DNA of 64,000 bases from Virgibacillus sp. NKC19-3 (GTDB lineage: Bacteria > Bacillota > Bacilli > Bacillales > Amphibacillaceae), in contig NZ_JAGYHC010000001.1 of assembly GCF_019837165.1 (NCBI RefSeq), positions 558,001-622,000 of the forward strand. The letters are read 5' to 3'. This document shows, in pieces, positions 16,558 to 25,762 of the stretch. The notes under the pieces are model-generated. The model was not told where the DNA came from and ran no database searches. It was given only the letters and a program-made list of their open reading frames with translations. Numbering within the stretch: position 1 is the stretch's first letter; each line of letters opens with the position of its first letter. Position numbers and translations under genes: made by a program.

Positions 16558-16865
16558 AATTATACTGAAATATGATGACAAATGTGTGAAGGCGAAATAG
16601 CAATATGTAAATAGCACCTAATTACTCCCGATTTTTGCTTGAGTTAGGGCTTTTTACTTACATTAATTTTAAGAGATAAATAGAGGCTATGAAGATTTTG
16701 TTTCTATACCGTTCATTCTATATGTAAAATGGAATAAATCTACGAACGAAAAATAAAGTGGTTTGACGGCAGTGATTTCCGCTCAAACCACTAGTTTTAC
16801 TACTACTTATAAGATTGTTTATTGTTGCTTATTGTTGTATTTATGTGGAGAATGGATGGTCTTAT
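16558..16865. other. Intergenic region between ywiC and the torD-like gene
   Basis: AT-rich; no gene seen. It holds the ywiC upstream region and the terminator at 16757-16792. Confidence 0.4.
16757..16792 (-). terminator. Terminator of the PsrA-like operon
   Basis: AGTGGTTTGA (16757-16766) pairs perfectly with TCAAACCACT (16783-16792). On the minus strand it is followed by TTATTTTT, and it lies about 75 nt after the last gene of the operon. Confidence 0.65.
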
Positions 16866-17542
16866 TTATGGTGCTACATAATTGTGGCTGTCCACAAATT
16901 CCTGCAGTAGTTCTGTATCCCAAAGAAGCGTACCCCAAATAAGTTCAATTATCCCTGCATAGAACCCTATATTTCCATGTTTATTCGCATCGCTACAAAG
17001 CTCAGGAATCCATGACAGCATATGTTTATTAATAAAAGAAATTTGCTCTTCGCTGACTGAATTTTGTTTTTCTGGCTCTAGTGTGTGTAATTGTTCACTC
17101 CTTTTAGCAAGGAACAATAACTCGAGGCCTAGGTGATCTTCCGGCTGCTTGTCTTTTCTTTTACTTTCCAAACCATATTTGTTTAATAGTTGTTTCATTT
17201 CCAATGTTTTTTATCAAACAATGCCATTTTATTTGAATAATAGAATGATTCATTGGGTGGTGCTTTTGGTTTCCCAGCTCCAATAAATAATTCTGTATAT
17301 TCGAATGCAATCTTTTGCAATGCATCCTTTGTACCTCGTTTTTCCAATTTGGAAGCACAGGCAATTAACTTTTCCAAACCTTCTTCTTGCTGTGGATTAG
17401 CAGGTTCAATTGGGAAGTTATGCCAAAAGTTTTGCGTTAGCACTTCTTTATTCTCCTCATGGATCAATTCCAATAAACAGCTCGCTAGAAAGTGGTACAT
17501 TTCCGTCCGAAAGAACCATACTTCAGTCCATGTTTTTGTCAT
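16866..17542 (-). pseudogene. TorD/DmsD-family chaperone, split by a single frameshift
   Basis: Cytoplasmic chaperone that would fold and proofread the operon's Tat-exported molybdoenzyme. The first frame runs from ATG 17542 (RBS GGAAGGAG) to 17195 and contains YTELFIGAGKPKAPPNESFYY; the second frame continues to 16866 with EMKQLLNKYGLES and EDHLGLELLFLAKRSEQ, the usual second half of the family. The two join if the run of six A residues (plus-strand T run 17207-17212) had one more A, or if ribosomes slip -1 there; the product would be 225 residues. It may be a recent mutation, a sequencing error in a homopolymer, or genuine slippage. The intact homologue at 22661-23350 shows the expected continuous layout. 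Confidence 0.8.
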
Positions 17543-17618
17543 TCGCAATACTCCTTCCACGGGCACTTAACCCGTCGACTATAATATTTTTACAGTAGGG
17601 GACTTTCCTAATTAGATG

Positions 17619-18839
17619 CTATTGCGGGTGTTCCTGCATTGGTTTGCAGTTATCCAATTTACTTTGATCCGATTTTCCAATTATTATCCGGGATAATGCA
17701 ATAAACATTAGAATACCAAAGGCAACCATGCCGACTACAATCGTTAATTCTATTAAACTAGGTGTATATTGCCCAACTGTTGTCCAACTACTATTGAAAA
17801 CAGCCGGATCGTCGCTTGGTATATATTGTCCGGTAGTCACCCCCGGTGAACCTGAAACATTCGGAAATATGAATGAAGATATTACTAGCCAGATCCTTTT
17901 ACACAAAACACCAATGACAATTAATGCAGATGAAAACACTACTAAACTGATCTTCTGGCGATTTTTCTTCAATAATAAAATAGAAAGAGGAATGATGATC
18001 CCTAATATTACTTCACCCCAAAAAAACGGTGCCATCGATCCCATCATCATTTCATTTAGTATTAGCATTGTAGATTCCTCTTGTGGATAAAACATCGTCA
18101 GTATTTCTGAAAAGACGAAGTAAGCATCTACAGCAACAAAAATGAAGAGTAGACCAGCCAATGTTGTAATTAATGAGTTTTCCACATGAAATACTTTAAA
18201 TTTCTTTAAAAGAATAAGCACAATAAGTAGTAAAGCAAGTCCAGAATCTAAAGCCGAGGCTACAAATAATGGAGCCATAATAGCACTGTGCCAGCCTGCT
18301 CGAGCAATTTGCAAACCGAAAATCCATGCCGTGACAGAGTGAACAAGAATTGCTATCGGGAGTGCTATATAGGACGTTGTTTTCAACCATTTTTTATTCG
18401 TATTCTTTCTCGTCATGAAATATAAATAAGCAATATTTATTGCTAAATAAAGTGAGATTACAACGACATCCCACATCAATGGTGATTGAAATTGTCCGTG
18501 TAGAATAAGGTTAAACATCCGGAATGGTCCACCTAAATCTACCATGATAAAGATAGTTGCCAGAATAACACAAACAGTCGAAAGTATTGTAGCAGGTTTA
18601 GCTACTACTTTAAAAGATGGGATATTAAATACTGTAGCGGAGGAGGATACGATCAATCCTCCAGCTGATAAGCCAATAAAAAACATAAACATGATAATGT
18701 ATAATCCCCAGGAAACGACATTATTCATTCCTGTTACGCCAAGTCCATTAGTGAGTTGATAGATCAGGGCTCCAAATCCTAGGAGTGTTAAGGTACCCAA
18801 GACGCCCATGGAAAGGTTAAATTTAGCCTTGTTCGTCAT
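17619..18839 (-). CDS. NrfD/PsrC-type membrane quinone-reactive subunit
   Basis: A 406-residue membrane protein with about nine to ten hydrophobic segments and NrfD-family signatures: SWGLYIIMFMFFIGLSAGG, VDLGGPFRMFNLI, SPLMWDVVVISLYL and VHSVTAWIFGLQIARAGWHS. It is clearly different from the shorter DmsC anchors elsewhere in the window and is of the polysulfide reductase/NrfD class. GGAGGG precedes ATG 18839, 3 nt after the Fe-S gene. It links menaquinol to the Fe-S subunit. The C-terminal region is extra-cytoplasmic loop plus a final helix. Confidence 0.9.
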   Translation of the reverse strand: MTNKAKFNLSMGVLGTLTLLGFGALIYQLTNGLGVTGMNNVVSWGLYIIMFMFFIGLSAGGLIVSSSATVFNIPSFKVVAKPATILSTVCVILATIFIMVDLGGPFRMFNLILHGQFQSPLMWDVVVISLYLAINIAYLYFMTRKNTNKKWLKTTSYIALPIAILVHSVTAWIFGLQIARAGWHSAIMAPLFVASALDSGLALLLIVLILLKKFKVFHVENSLITTLAGLLFIFVAVDAYFVFSEILTMFYPQEESTMLILNEMMMGSMAPFFWGEVILGIIIPLSILLLKKNRQKISLVVFSSALIVIGVLCKRIWLVISSFIFPNVSGSPGVTTGQYIPSDDPAVFNSSWTTVGQYTPSLIELTIVVGMVAFGILMFIALSRIIIGKSDQSKLDNCKPMQEHPQ

Positions 18840-18842
18840 TGT

Positions 18843-19475
18843 TTATTTCCCTCCATTTAAGCCTATATAATAGACTTGAGGTTTGGTGCCTTTTTCTTTT
18901 AGCAACGATTCACCATTATTTTCATGAATATAACGGGAAACTTCACTATCCGGATCATCTAAATCGCCAAATATTCTCGCTTCAGCCGGGCAGCATTGAA
19001 CACATCTTGGATCCTGTCCTTCATCTGTTAACTCTTTACACATGGAGCATTTTTCTACTACTCCAACATTACGAGCTGGAACTCGACTGTCCCCATAGTT
19101 AAAGTTTGGGTATTGGACTGCTTCTTCCCATTTAAATACGCGAACGTTATAAGGGCAGGCAGCCATGCAATAACGGCAACCGATGCAGCGATCATAATCA
19201 ATCAATACTCTTCCGTTATCATCTTTGTATGTTGCACCAACAGGACAAACTTTTACACATGGTGCATTTTCACAATGCTGGCAGGAGACTGGAACGTATT
19301 CCTTAGATACGTTTGGATAAATCCCTTCCACACCGTCTACTCCCTCTTCACTTTCTGTTAGAACTCTGTTCCAGAGCATCCCCATAGGAACATTGTTTTG
19401 CATTTTACATGCAAGCGCACAAGTTTGGCACCCTATACATCGATTTAAGTCGATAGCCATTCCCATTCTAGTCAT
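18843..19475 (-). CDS. PsrB/TtrB-type four-cluster ferredoxin subunit
   Basis: A 210-residue electron carrier with four [4Fe-4S] blocks: CIGCQTCALACKMQN, CQHCENAPCVKVCP, CIGCRYCMAACPY and CSMCKELTDEGQDPRCVQCCP. It is longer than the DmsB proteins of this window, with an insertion between clusters three and four (FKWEEAVQYPNFNYGDSR), as in PsrB/SoeB-like proteins. GGAGG precedes ATG 19475. It lies between the catalytic and NrfD genes with tight spacing. Confidence 0.92.
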   Translation of the reverse strand: MTRMGMAIDLNRCIGCQTCALACKMQNNVPMGMLWNRVLTESEEGVDGVEGIYPNVSKEYVPVSCQHCENAPCVKVCPVGATYKDDNGRVLIDYDRCIGCRYCMAACPYNVRVFKWEEAVQYPNFNYGDSRVPARNVGVVEKCSMCKELTDEGQDPRCVQCCPAEARIFGDLDDPDSEVSRYIHENNGESLLKEKGTKPQVYYIGLNGGK

Positions 19476-19486
19476 ATTACTGCCTC

Positions 19487-21856
19487 CTAAACCTTATTTA
19501 CTTCTACTAATGTGTCATTATATGGAATAACAGGGCCGTTCTTTAGTCCATATTGACGTTCCATAAACACATCGTTTGTTAAGTTTTGCAGATTACCATC
19601 AATCATATGTTTTGACCACCAACCCTCATGCATTCTCACTACCCCTGGTCGCATTGCTTCCGTTAACTTACATTCTGCCTTCATAGAGCCACGGTCATTA
19701 AATACTTCAACTGTATCTCCTTTTTTCAAACCTCTAGTTTTAGCATCTGTAGGATTGATTTCAATCGTCGGCCCTTCATCAAGTTGTTGGACCCAATTGA
19801 CATTCGTAAATTGTGAATGGACATGATAACGTGAGCGTGATTGGATAAATTGCAATGGATACTTTTCCATTAGCGGATTATCATCATAAATTTCATTTGG
19901 GTTTTCGTATGTTGGAAGAGCTTGTTCGAAATCTAAGAAATTTTCACTATAAAGTTCAATTTTACCAGTTGGGGTATCATATATTTGATCCATATATCCT
20001 CGGTAAGGTTCTGTAGGTACATTTAAACGCATAATAAAATTATTGTCTTTCAGCGTTTGAACATTGATTCCATCTAAATGCGGGTCATCGGAATCTAACT
20101 GAGTTTCTATCCATTCCTCAGGTGTTTCTGGGTGATGCTTATCCAACCCAAATTTTGCGAGTAGTTCTTTTTCAATCTGAAAATCGGATTTGCTTTCATA
20201 CAAAGGTTCAATCACTTTTTCTGCTAATAACACATGAGAGCGGTTTATTTGCATGTTTACAATATCATACTCACTTTCAAACGCTGTACTGGCTGGAAGA
20301 ACAATGTCGGCATAATTAGCGCTTGAATTGTGGAAAGGATCGATGGTTACAAGGAAATCCAATGAGTCAATCCATTCCTCTGTTTTATTCATATTAGCAA
20401 AATGTTGTTGTAACGTATTTCCAACGTTAATAACAGCTTTTACAGAACCTTTACCCTCTCTGAAATCAGATGTTGGTACTTCTAATGGTGTTTCCTGGAA
20501 TTCTGCCGGGATCGGCCAAGCGTTAAGTTCTGCACCCCACGCTGAGGCATGGTGCGTAACGGCTCCAACTCCTCCACCAACACGGCCGAAGTTTCCGGTT
20601 AATGAACCAAGAATACCCCCAGCGTGACCTGCAATATCAGCATTTGTTAGCTTATCTAATCCTCCGAATCCCCAACCAAGCACAGCGGGACCACGAGTTG
20701 CATAATCTTTAGTAAGTTCATAAATGACGTCTTCATCAATATTTGTCATCTTAGCCGCCCAGCTCAGGGTATATGGTTTCTGGTTTTCTTTTAACGCCGT
20801 GAAAACCGTCTTTACTTCTACATCATCAACAGTGAAAGCCCCTTCTAAAGCTGGTTTTATTCCTTCTTCATTAAAAGGTTTTGCTGATTCACTTTTTTCA
20901 TCCCAAACTAATTGTGGGTTTTTCTCTACATCCTCTTCCTCACTTTCATTTAAACGAAGTAATTGGCCGTTATCTTCTCTTATTAAAAATGATGCTGATG
21001 TATTTGCTACTAAGTAGTCTGCTTGATACCATTCGTTTTCAATAATAAGACTAATCATTGCTAATAATAAAGATACATCTGAACCAGGTTTAATTGAAAT
21101 CCATTGGTCTGACTTTGAAGCAGTTGTTGTGTAAACTGGATCAATGGTAATTATTTTTGCTCCTGCGTCTTTCGCTTCAAAGAAGAATTTTGAATCTGTT
21201 ATTGTCGTTTCAAGAATGTTGGAGCCGAGTATTAAAATCGTAGATGAGTTTACCCAATCCGTGATTTCATTTTGCATGTAGGTATAAACATCATCACCCC
21301 CAAGACATTTAAATAATCCATTGGAAAGTCCTACATCGATACCTTGTTCTATTACCCATTGTGTACCTAATAAGGTGCTTAAAAATTTGTAATTGTGTTC
21401 CACGCCGGAAGACATACTTACTAAGATTGATTTTCCACCATGTTGATTTATAAGTGGTTGAAGGTTATCTGCAATTGTAGTAAGAGCTTCGTCCCACGAA
21501 ATGGGAACAAATTTGCCTTCTCCTCTTTTACCGATACGCTTCAGTGGAGTTTGAATCCGATCTGGACTGTAAACACGCTCTATTTCACTTATACCTCTTA
21601 AACAAATAGTTGAGAATCTATTATCTGCCCAAGTATTCGGTTCAATTAGGGATAACTTTCCATCCCGAACAGTACATATAAAGGCACAACGACCACCACA
21701 GTTTGGTGTATGATAAGTAAATTTCTCTACTTCATTAGGTACATTGTTATCAGAAGCAGCTTGAAGCCATTTATGTGAAACCATGGAACCAGATAAGCCC
21801 AGTGCTGTTGATCCAACTACCCCTGCTTTGATAAAGTCTCTTCTTGAGATATTCAT
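19487..21856 (-). CDS. Tat-exported PsrA/PhsA-like molybdopterin oxidoreductase, catalytic subunit
   Basis: A 789-residue bis-MGD enzyme. The start at 21856 (MNISRRDFIKAG) is set by GGAGGGG 5 nt upstream and gives a typical twin-arginine leader. [4Fe-4S] ligands C53, C57, C61 and C85. Later blocks: SWDEALTTIADNL, GSNILETTITDSKFF, IDPVYTTTASKSDQW, GWGFGGLDKLTNADI and EINPTDAKTRGLKKGDTVEVFNDRG. The only cysteine near the usual metal-ligand region is in GLFKCLGGDD. Pairing with NrfD and the 210-residue ferredoxin places it with polysulfide, thiosulfate, tetrathionate, arsenate or selenite type respiratory reductases; the substrate cannot be told from sequence alone. Confidence 0.83.
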   Translation of the reverse strand: MNISRRDFIKAGVVGSTALGLSGSMVSHKWLQAASDNNVPNEVEKFTYHTPNCGGRCAFICTVRDGKLSLIEPNTWADNRFSTICLRGISEIERVYSPDRIQTPLKRIGKRGEGKFVPISWDEALTTIADNLQPLINQHGGKSILVSMSSGVEHNYKFLSTLLGTQWVIEQGIDVGLSNGLFKCLGGDDVYTYMQNEITDWVNSSTILILGSNILETTITDSKFFFEAKDAGAKIITIDPVYTTTASKSDQWISIKPGSDVSLLLAMISLIIENEWYQADYLVANTSASFLIREDNGQLLRLNESEEEDVEKNPQLVWDEKSESAKPFNEEGIKPALEGAFTVDDVEVKTVFTALKENQKPYTLSWAAKMTNIDEDVIYELTKDYATRGPAVLGWGFGGLDKLTNADIAGHAGGILGSLTGNFGRVGGGVGAVTHHASAWGAELNAWPIPAEFQETPLEVPTSDFREGKGSVKAVINVGNTLQQHFANMNKTEEWIDSLDFLVTIDPFHNSSANYADIVLPASTAFESEYDIVNMQINRSHVLLAEKVIEPLYESKSDFQIEKELLAKFGLDKHHPETPEEWIETQLDSDDPHLDGINVQTLKDNNFIMRLNVPTEPYRGYMDQIYDTPTGKIELYSENFLDFEQALPTYENPNEIYDDNPLMEKYPLQFIQSRSRYHVHSQFTNVNWVQQLDEGPTIEINPTDAKTRGLKKGDTVEVFNDRGSMKAECKLTEAMRPGVVRMHEGWWSKHMIDGNLQNLTNDVFMERQYGLKNGPVIPYNDTLVEVNKV

Positions 21857-22267
21857 TTGGACCCCTCCATTCATATTAAATAAATTTGAACTGATACCTT
21901 TTTACTTACATGTATAATAGCATGATTACGAAAATGAGCGATTTCAATAATTAACGATTCATAAATATGTCATAAAATTTTGACAAAAAAGTTGACCATG
22001 GTAAATACGGTAAATATAGTGTATATCTCTTTCGGCAATAGGTGCGCAAACTATCATTCCATTGCATAGATAAGTTGGCTTTCTGTTCATGGAAGGTGAT
22101 CGTACTGGTATGCTAAAAATTACGATTTTTTAGGAACGGTGCGAAACACGTTAATGGCAATAGGGTAAGCAGAAAAGTGTAACTTATTCTCATGGCCAGA
22201 ATCTTGCTGAATATGTGCAAGCCAAATACAAAATTTAGATGTAATGGCTGGAAATATAAGAATTATA

Positions 22268-22285
22268 TTGTTCAAAATATCACAT
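22268..22285 (+). promoter_or_regulatory. Weak Fnr/Rex-like box
   Basis: TTGTTCAAAATATCACAT shares 14 of 18 positions with the pflB box. It lies about 45 nt upstream of the -35 element at 22331. Confidence 0.3.
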
Positions 22286-22330
22286 TAATAACATGTATAT
22301 GATAATAACTATATACGATTAAATATTGTA

Positions 22331-22360
22331 TTGACAGTATTTATGAGCGAATGATATGCT
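22331..22360 (+). promoter_or_regulatory. SigmaA-type promoter upstream of torD-dmsABC
   Basis: Perfect -35 TTGACA (22331-22336), 18-nt spacer, TATGCT (22355-22360). The implied leader is nearly 300 nt, so a second promoter nearer the gene is possible. Confidence 0.5.
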
Positions 22361-22544
22361 TTAATTAGAAATTAAATTGATCACTATTTCACTAAAATAA
22401 CATTCTAAATCGAGATGTAACTTCTATTACGTAAATGGTCTATAGGAAGTATGGAGAATAGGGTGGATGGCTAACATAGACCAAAGGATGATGAGGTACA
22501 GTAAGGGGGAAGAAATATTAAGAACAGTAAAGTATACGATTGCA

Positions 22545-22560
22545 TGTGAAAAAGATCACA
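22545..22560 (+). promoter_or_regulatory. Perfect Fnr box upstream of torD-dmsABC
   Basis: TGTGAAAAAGATCACA fits TGTGA-N6-TCACA with both halves intact, 100 nt before the torD start. A Bacillus-type Fnr gene is in the window at 38392-39111. Confidence 0.65.
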
Positions 22561-22660
22561 ACTATACCCCTATAACTAAAGGAAAAACGGATTTCACTTA
22601 ATTGTCATCCGATCAGAATTTAAGTTTATTTAAGAAAGTAAAAGAAAGGAGTTAACCGCT

Positions 22661-23350
22661 ATGGAGAAGGTGATAGATCAATCATATTATTCAACAATAG
22701 AAGAAAGGGAGACGATGTATACTTTCTTAAAAGTTGTGTTTGAAGCACCTTTAACGATAGACACTTTAACACAGTGGAAAGAAAATTTCACCCCCGCATT
22801 TATTGATATTTTAACGATAGAAAATGAAGCGTTATATCAGTCCTTTGAAAAATTGAGAAACAGTGACTTGGAATCTTTTGAGGCAGAGGAGAAAGCTGCA
22901 TATTTGGCAACCTTTAATGTCTTTAACGAAAGCGGACATATTCCTGCGCCACCTTGGGAATCCGTTTATGTTACGAAAGATCGGACGATGTTTGCTGAAC
23001 CTGTTTTTCAAATGAGAAAACAGTGGGAAAGCTTTGGAATGGAGATTGTAAATAAACATAGAGTTCCGGAAGATCATATTTCCATAGAACTGGAATTCAT
23101 GTGCTATCTTATTGATTTTACAAGGGAAGCTTTGCGATTAAGCAATAAAGAAAATTTTGTGAGGGGAATTTATACACAATTTTGGTTGCTTAAAGATCAT
23201 CTAAATCATTGGGTTAAACCATTTACCAGGGATATTCTGTCTTCGGATACAAGTGATTTTTATAAGGGGGTAGCCAAGCTGCTGCAATTATTTGTAGAAG
23301 AAGACGTTGAATATATGAAATCAATTAAGGAGGTTTTGGATCATGAGTGA
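22661..23350 (+). CDS. TorD/DmsD-family molybdoenzyme chaperone
   Basis: A 229-residue all-alpha chaperone, intact homologue of the frameshifted gene at 16866-17542. Family hallmarks: FNESGHIPAPPWESVYVTKDRTMF followed by EDHISIELEFMCYLIDFT. It would bind the Tat leader of the DmsA encoded next and hold it until cofactor is loaded. RBS AAAGGAG before ATG 22661. Its stop overlaps the dmsA start by 8 nt, implying coupled translation. Being first in the operon, ahead of its client, is a common chaperone layout. Confidence 0.88.
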   Translation: MEKVIDQSYYSTIEERETMYTFLKVVFEAPLTIDTLTQWKENFTPAFIDILTIENEALYQSFEKLRNSDLESFEAEEKAAYLATFNVFNESGHIPAPPWESVYVTKDRTMFAEPVFQMRKQWESFGMEIVNKHRVPEDHISIELEFMCYLIDFTREALRLSNKENFVRGIYTQFWLLKDHLNHWVKPFTRDILSSDTSDFYKGVAKLLQLFVEEDVEYMKSIKEVLDHE

Positions 23351-25739
23351 AAACATTATAGAGAAGATACAGCGTAAAAAGATGAAAAGACGATCATTTT
23401 TAAAATGGTCGGGAGCCGTTGCAGCACCAGCAATTATCGGTAGTAGTACTGCTGTTTCGAATAAATTAAAGATAACTGCTGAAACGACTGATGAAGCTAC
23501 CGAAGAGAAAGTTATAACCACTTGCGGTACGTTAAATTGTGGGGGCCGCTGCTTAATTAAAGCACATCTTAAAGATGGAGTTATTACGCACTTAAGCACC
23601 GATACGAAGGAAGATACGTTTGATTTACCTCAACTTAGAGCTTGTGTTAGGGGGCGAGGATACAGGCAGTTCTTTTACAATCCTGATCGCTTAAAGCGTC
23701 CTATGAAGCGAGTTGGAAAACGAGGCGAAGGTAAATTTGAAGAGATTTCCTGGGAAGAGGCCATTGACTATATTGCGGAAGAATTAACTAGAATTACGGA
23801 AGAACATGGGCCATCCTGTCGTTATAGCAATTATGCTAGTGGACATTCCGGAAGTATTATAGGAGCCGGAAACATGGCTCAAAAATTGTTTGGCTTAACA
23901 GGGGGTTATTTGGGTTACCACAACTCCTATAGTTCGGCTCAGACTTCAACTGCAACACCTTATACGTATGGAACAACAGAGACAGGAAGCACATTAAACA
24001 CCTTATCTGATTCCAAATTAATTATCTTATGGGGACATAACCCGGTTGAAACACGATTTGGTCTTACTGACTTTTATGTCAAGAAGGCAAAAGAGAATGG
24101 TGTCAAGATTGTAGTTATTGATCCCCGTAAATCGGACACAGCCGTAGCGCTCGCTGATGAATGGATCCCGATAGCTCCTACTACGGATACCGCGATGATG
24201 GATGCAATGATGTACGTTATTATTTCCGAGAATCTGTACGATAAAAAATTTGTAGATAAACATTGTATAGGTTTTGATGAGGAGCATATGCCCGAGGATG
24301 TACCTGAGGGAGAATCACTTAAAAGTTATATTTTAGGAGAGAAAGATGGGGTTCCTAAAACACCTGAATGGGCGGAAGAAATTTGTAAAGTTCCTGCAGG
24401 TACCATTCAAAATTTAGCTAGGGAATACGCTACGAATAAACCATCTGCTTTAATGCAAGGATATGGACCTCAAAGACAGGCATTCGGGGAACAGTTTACC
24501 AGAGGCGGAACCATATTAGCAGCAATTACCGGAAATGTCGGTGTTAGAGGCGGATGGGCTTCCGGACAGGGCAGTATTAATCTCGTAACTACAACTCCAG
24601 TCCCGAAAGGAGAAAACCCATTGGGAGAGTTGACCATTCCATGTTTCTTATGGACGGACGCCGTTGTGCGCGGAACCGAAATGGGAGAAGAAGATGGGGT
24701 GAAAGGGCTACCTGATGGTCAAGATACACTTCCATCAAATATGAAAGTTATGTTTAACCTGGCTGGAAATACATTAATTAACCAGCATGCTGACTGTAAT
24801 AAAACTGCGGAAATTTTGCAAGATGAGAGTTTACTTGAATTGATTGTCGTAAGTGAGGTCTTTATGACACCAAGCGCTAAGTTTGCTGATATTCTACTTC
24901 CTTCTAACACCTTTATGGAAAGATGGGATATTGGCTCAACATGGGCACCATCCCAACATGCTATTTTATCGGAAAAATGTATTGAAAGTATGTATGATTC
25001 GAAATCCGATTATGAGTGGTTAACGATGTTAGCGAAAAAATTGGGTGTTGAAGAGGAATTTACCGAGGGAAGATCCCAATTGGATTGGGTAAAATGGTCC
25101 ATTGAAGAATCACGGAAAGAAGATCCAAATTTTCCTACGTTCGAAGAGTTTAGAGAGAATGGCGTATACCAACCATCTGTAGAAGAAAATACGGTTATTG
25201 CTTTTGAGAAAGAAATTAAAGATCCGGATAATAATAAATTTGAGACGCCATCTGGAAAAATAGAAATTTTTTCAAAGGATCTTTGGGATATGGATAATCA
25301 TGAGGAAATTCCTGCGATTCCAAAACATGTACATTCATGGGAAGGCCCTGAAGACCCTCTAATAGAAGAGTATCCATTACAGTTAATTGGATGGCATTAC
25401 AAGAGACGTTGTCATTCTTCATTTGATAATAATAAGTGGCTAGAGGAAATAGGTCCACAGGTCCTTTGGATGAATGAGAGTGATGCCAGTGATAGAAACA
25501 TAAACGATGGAGATATGGTGAAAATTTTCAATGAGCGAGGCGAAATCCAGATGCCAGTAGAGGTCACAAATAGAATGATGCCGGGAGTAGCTGCTATTCC
25601 ACAGGGTGCATGGTGGGATCCAGATGAGAACGGGGTTGATCAACGCGGAAATATTAATACATTAACTGGCTACCGTCCATCACCATTAGCAAAAGGTAAC
25701 CCGCAGCATACAAATCTATGTGAAATTGAGAAACTATAA
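23343..25739 (+). CDS. dmsA: DmsA, Tat-exported DMSO/TMAO-type reductase catalytic subunit
   Basis: A 798-residue bis-MGD enzyme. Twin-arginine leader KMKRRSFLKW (residues 13-22). [4Fe-4S] ligands C61, C66, C70 and C101 followed by RGRGYRQ. The DmsA core GGYLGYHNSYSSAQ supplies a serine (S197 or S198) as the expected molybdenum ligand, unlike the Cys-type enzyme at 8642. Further blocks: PYTYGTTETGS, WGHNPVETRFG, IDPRKSDTAVALADEW and LIGWHYKRRCHSSFDN. Reduces S- or N-oxides outside the membrane with menaquinol electrons. RBS AAGGAGG before ATG 23343; probable Fnr control from the box at 22545. Confidence 0.93.
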   Translation: MSENIIEKIQRKKMKRRSFLKWSGAVAAPAIIGSSTAVSNKLKITAETTDEATEEKVITTCGTLNCGGRCLIKAHLKDGVITHLSTDTKEDTFDLPQLRACVRGRGYRQFFYNPDRLKRPMKRVGKRGEGKFEEISWEEAIDYIAEELTRITEEHGPSCRYSNYASGHSGSIIGAGNMAQKLFGLTGGYLGYHNSYSSAQTSTATPYTYGTTETGSTLNTLSDSKLIILWGHNPVETRFGLTDFYVKKAKENGVKIVVIDPRKSDTAVALADEWIPIAPTTDTAMMDAMMYVIISENLYDKKFVDKHCIGFDEEHMPEDVPEGESLKSYILGEKDGVPKTPEWAEEICKVPAGTIQNLAREYATNKPSALMQGYGPQRQAFGEQFTRGGTILAAITGNVGVRGGWASGQGSINLVTTTPVPKGENPLGELTIPCFLWTDAVVRGTEMGEEDGVKGLPDGQDTLPSNMKVMFNLAGNTLINQHADCNKTAEILQDESLLELIVVSEVFMTPSAKFADILLPSNTFMERWDIGSTWAPSQHAILSEKCIESMYDSKSDYEWLTMLAKKLGVEEEFTEGRSQLDWVKWSIEESRKEDPNFPTFEEFRENGVYQPSVEENTVIAFEKEIKDPDNNKFETPSGKIEIFSKDLWDMDNHEEIPAIPKHVHSWEGPEDPLIEEYPLQLIGWHYKRRCHSSFDNNKWLEEIGPQVLWMNESDASDRNINDGDMVKIFNERGEIQMPVEVTNRMMPGVAAIPQGAWWDPDENGVDQRGNINTLTGYRPSPLAKGNPQHTNLCEIEKL

Positions 25740-25762
25740 TTAGTAGAAAGGAGGAAATAAAA

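Larger units (their letters stand above)
21857..22660. other. 804-bp divergent regulatory region between two reductase operons
   Basis: No gene seen. It contains the promoter at 22331-22360 and Fnr/Rex-like boxes at 22268-22285 and 22545-22560. On the minus strand a TATTAT (21914-21919) may serve the leftward operon. The length is generous for two promoters. Confidence 0.45.

Noticed and set aside
22488-22600. 37-codon ORF (MMRYSKGEEILRTVKYT...) before torD
   Set aside because: Ribosome site abuts the ATG, the Fnr box lies inside it, and the sequence has no recognisable feature.
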